From: Reclinomonas americana ATCC 50394
Lineage: Eukaryota; Jakobida; Jakobea; Jakobida
DNA length: 64,000 bases
Assembly: GCA_048213135.1 (NCBI GenBank)
Contig: PS015009.1
Location: 682,001-746,000, forward strand
Reading direction: 5' to 3'
Of the stretch, positions 61,922-64,000 are shown piece after piece. The notes beneath the pieces were generated by a model, which was not told the origin of the DNA, did no database searches, and worked only from the letters and a program-made list of their open reading frames with translations. Every line of letters begins with the position of its first letter. Position 1 is the first letter of the stretch. A program made the translations under genes and the position numbers.

Positions 61922-61991
61922 AAAAAAGGTCATTCCAAAGTTATGGAATGACCTCCTGAAATAAAGCGGAAATATCTTCCTGTTATTCTAA

Positions 61992-63134
61992 TTACATCTT
62001 TAGCACTTCGCGGCTGATCACCAGTTTTTGTATTTCGCTGGTGCCCTCGCCGATGGTGCAGAGCTTGCTGTCGCGGTAGAATTTTTCTACGGGAAAATCT
62101 TTTGTGTAACCATAGCCGCCAAATATCTGAACAGCATCGGTACTTACTTTCACCGACACTTCGCTGGCGTAGTATTTTGCCATGGCAGCTTCCTTGGTCA
62201 TGGGCAGGCCACGCATTTTAAGATCGCAGGCTTGTTTTACGAGCAGTTCTGCCGCTTCTATTTCTGTGGCCATATCGGCCAGTTTGAAACTGATGCCCTG
62301 AAAACTGGCGATGGGCTGGTCAAACTGGTGACGTTCTTTAGCGTATTGTACAGAGGCTTCATAAGCACCGCGGGCAATACCCATGGCGAGTGCCGCGATA
62401 GAGATGCGACCTCCGTCGAGTATTTTCATTGACTGCTTGAACCCTTCCCCTACTTCACCCAGGCGGTTGCTGTCGGGTATACGGCAGTTGTCGAACACCA
62501 TTTCGGCAGTTTCGCTGGCACGCATGCCCAGTTTATTTTCCTTTTTCCCTGCACTGAAACCGGGTGTGCCGCGTTCCACGATAAAGGCGGAAGAATTATT
62601 TTTTGCACGGGGTTCGCCGGTACGGCAGATAACAACAGCCACGTCGCCGCTTTTACCATGCGTTATCCATGATTTGGTACCATTAAGTACCCAATGGTCG
62701 CCGTCTTTTACAGCCGTGGTGCGCATGTTACCGGCGTCGCTGCCGGTATTGGCTTCCGTAAGCCCCCAGGCGCCGATGTGTTCCGCGCTGGCAAGCTTGG
62801 GCAGGTATTTCTTTTTTTGTTCTTCATTACCAAAAGCGAGGATATGGCCGGTACACAGGGAGTTGTGCGCCGCCAGGGAAAGCCCTACCGATCCGCATAC
62901 TTTGGCGATCTCCTGAATGATGGCATTGTATTCATAATACCCCAGGCCGCTGCCGCCATAGGCTTCGGGTACAAGTACGCCCATAAGGCCGAGCTTACCC
63001 ATTTCCTTGAAAATATGCAGGGGGAATTCCTGGCTCTCATCCCATTCCATAAGATGCGGCCGGATCTGTTGTTGCGCAAAATCCCTGGCCGTTTGAGCTA
63101 CCTGTAGGGTGAGCTCATCAGTGGTAAAGTTCAT
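61992..63134 (-). CDS. Acyl-CoA dehydrogenase
   Basis: A 380-aa FAD enzyme with the three typical domains: LTEANTGSDAGNMRTTAV, the FAD-binding WITHGKSGDVAVVICRTGE region, and the C-terminal FGGYGYTKDFPVEKFYRDSKLCTIGEGTSEIQ with the catalytic Glu. It acts on short- or branched-chain acyl-CoA in fatty acid or amino acid degradation. Electron acceptor partners are not near. Confidence 0.94.
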   Translation of the reverse strand: MNFTTDELTLQVAQTARDFAQQQIRPHLMEWDESQEFPLHIFKEMGKLGLMGVLVPEAYGGSGLGYYEYNAIIQEIAKVCGSVGLSLAAHNSLCTGHILAFGNEEQKKKYLPKLASAEHIGAWGLTEANTGSDAGNMRTTAVKDGDHWVLNGTKSWITHGKSGDVAVVICRTGEPRAKNNSSAFIVERGTPGFSAGKKENKLGMRASETAEMVFDNCRIPDSNRLGEVGEGFKQSMKILDGGRISIAALAMGIARGAYEASVQYAKERHQFDQPIASFQGISFKLADMATEIEAAELLVKQACDLKMRGLPMTKEAAMAKYYASEVSVKVSTDAVQIFGGYGYTKDFPVEKFYRDSKLCTIGEGTSEIQKLVISREVLKM

Positions 63135-63369
63135 ATAGCAAACAATCGTTTAGGGCTGCAATTTAGGGGTATTTTGCGAAAACTAACAAATGTTAGTTTT
63201 CAGGCAGTATACCGGTTGGATGGCTTTGGTTATCCCGACGAAGAGCCTGTCCCGATAAGGAACGATCGGAAGGGATTTCTTTCCTGTGACGAAAAGATAC
63301 CTCGTTACCTCGGTATGACACGAGGGAGAGAGGACTCAAACTGGTTCACTACCGTTTTCAATTGACGGA
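63135..63369. other. Intergenic DNA with a dispersed GAGGTATCTC-type repeat
   Basis: No gene is seen in this 235-bp stretch. It contains ATCCCGACGAAGAGCCTGTCC and GATACCTCGTTACCTCGG, which resemble sequence after the gene that ends at 38410 (GTCATCCCCGGCGAAGCGAGG). It seems to be a repeated intergenic element of the genome. Confidence 0.45.
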
Positions 63370-64000
63370 TCAGGGTTGAACAGTAATATAAGGCAGTAAT
63401 TTCCTGTAAATATCCTCCGTTACCATCATTATATTCCTGATCCCTGAGGGTTCTGCAAAAGCCCCGTGTTGCTGCCGGTACTGCACAATCGCGTTGGCCA
63501 GCTGGTAACGGATATAGGGATGCTGTTTCATTTCTTCCAGCGTTGCTGTATTGATGTTGACCTGTTTCACATGCCCCGTCAATTGCAGGTAAGGTTTTAT
63601 TTTCTGAAAAACGGAGTCGGCCAGGCCGAACACCTCTCCTACCTGGCTGGTTGAATAGAAGCCTCCCAGTTTATCGCGGAAAGTAATGATGCGGCCAGCC
63701 AGTTTGCTGCCGATGCCGGGCAGGGCGATGAAGGCGGTGGTATCGGCCTGGTTAATGTCCACGCTTACCGGTGCCCTTACCAGCCTGGTATAAACGGGTT
63801 TCGCCGGTGATGAAAATTCCGGGTGGCCTGCTGTACCTGCTGATGCAATGCGTACATAGGGCTGTAACCGGTCTGCCTCGCCAGGCCGCAGTCCCCATAC
63901 TTTATGGATATCCTCAGGTGAACGGAACCGCCCGCCTTTGCTGATGTACTTCTGAATGGTAGTAATGGTTTTGTCCCTCAGTCCCAGTTTTTTCCATCCT
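63370..64000 (-). CDS. Helix-hairpin-helix (ComEA-like) protein, 5' end beyond the window
   Basis: The minus-strand frame is open from the stop at 63370 to the window end. It gives tandem helix-hairpin-helix units (GWKKLGLRDKTITTIQKYISKGGRF, then DINQADTTAFIALPGIGSKLAGRIITFRDKLGGF and NINTATLEEMKQHPYIRYQLANAIVQYR). The second unit is ComEA-like. Such tandem-HhH proteins of Bacteroidota are usually membrane- or periplasm-associated DNA-binding proteins. The part within the window is at least 210 codons; a GTG at 63762 is only an internal codon. Confidence 0.82.
   Translation of the reverse strand, partial: GWKKLGLRDKTITTIQKYISKGGRFRSPEDIHKVWGLRPGEADRLQPYVRIASAGTAGHPEFSSPAKPVYTRLVRAPVSVDINQADTTAFIALPGIGSKLAGRIITFRDKLGGFYSTSQVGEVFGLADSVFQKIKPYLQLTGHVKQVNINTATLEEMKQHPYIRYQLANAIVQYRQQHGAFAEPSGIRNIMMVTEDIYRKLLPYITVQP

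Overview
The window is chromosomal DNA from a member of the Bacteroidota, most likely the Chitinophagaceae or a close relative. The reasons are a mutY-ssb-gldE-gldD gliding-motility cluster, a long-insert IspG, a BatB-BatC type aerotolerance protein, a small COX24-like basic protein beside HU, a class D beta-lactamase lipoprotein, starts with almost no Shine-Dalgarno sequences, and promoters of the TAnnTTTG type (clearest at 7901-7908). Species-level assignment is inference. Base composition is mixed (close to half G+C) except for a clearly AT-rich island at about 27.3-35.2 kb and a milder one at 38.7-40.7 kb.

Layout. 1-8 kb: a membrane flippase-like protein (cut by the window start), ruvC, a two-component system, a HIT protein, greA, a D-2-hydroxyacid dehydrogenase, a RidA protein, a 3-hydroxyacyl-CoA-dehydrogenase-like protein coupled to tsaB. 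8-10 kb: ArsR-type regulator followed by a CstB-like persulfide dioxygenase/rhodanese fusion. 10-17 kb (minus strand): LpxL/HtrB-like acyltransferase, nadB, ispG, a BatB/BatC fusion, a class D beta-lactamase and a DUF3109 Cys-rich protein. 18-26 kb: a frameshifted DUF2306 membrane gene, gldD, gldE, ssb, mutY, then divergently HU, a TPR protein, a COX24-like small protein and an RNase E/G.

26.4-35.2 kb is the most striking part. A XerC/D-like tyrosine recombinase is followed by an array of six complete and one half imperfect palindromic sites (about 100-205 bp) that separate single genes or small operons. The stem sequences differ from site to site but co-vary between arms, every left arm ends in an invariant AAC and every right arm carries CGTT, and the first bases of each cassette are complementary to the left core of the site that closes it. 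This is the logic of integron attC cassettes, but the recombinase lacks the additional segment that typifies IntI, the sites are long, and the integrase points the same way as the cassettes. Cargo: a DNA adenine methyltransferase (reverse orientation), a small membrane protein, a HAD-phosphoribosyltransferase-DprA-like operon, DUF2199, DUF4468-like, an aspartate/glutamate racemase, a DinB-like protein and a secreted protein.

35-53 kb is a plus-strand-rich run of small accessory and housekeeping-like genes (RibD-C/DHFR-like, DUF1801, TfoX-N, M23 peptidase, AraC regulator beside an SDR, RDD, DUF4386, DUF6326, UbiA-like, SRPBCC proteins), including one odd ORF that carries the back half of an acyl carrier protein at its N-terminus and the front half of another at its C-terminus. 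51-56 kb: trigger factor with a natural His tail, tRNA-Leu(UAG) and a RelA/SpoT homologue. 56-61.4 kb: a compact minus-strand operon of patatin-like phospholipase, M4-like (gluzincin) metallopeptidase and a histone-tailed metallo-beta-lactamase-fold protein (broken by a homopolymer frameshift); its joint function is unknown. The window ends with a cytochrome c lipoprotein, an acyl-CoA dehydrogenase and a helix-hairpin-helix protein cut by the window edge.
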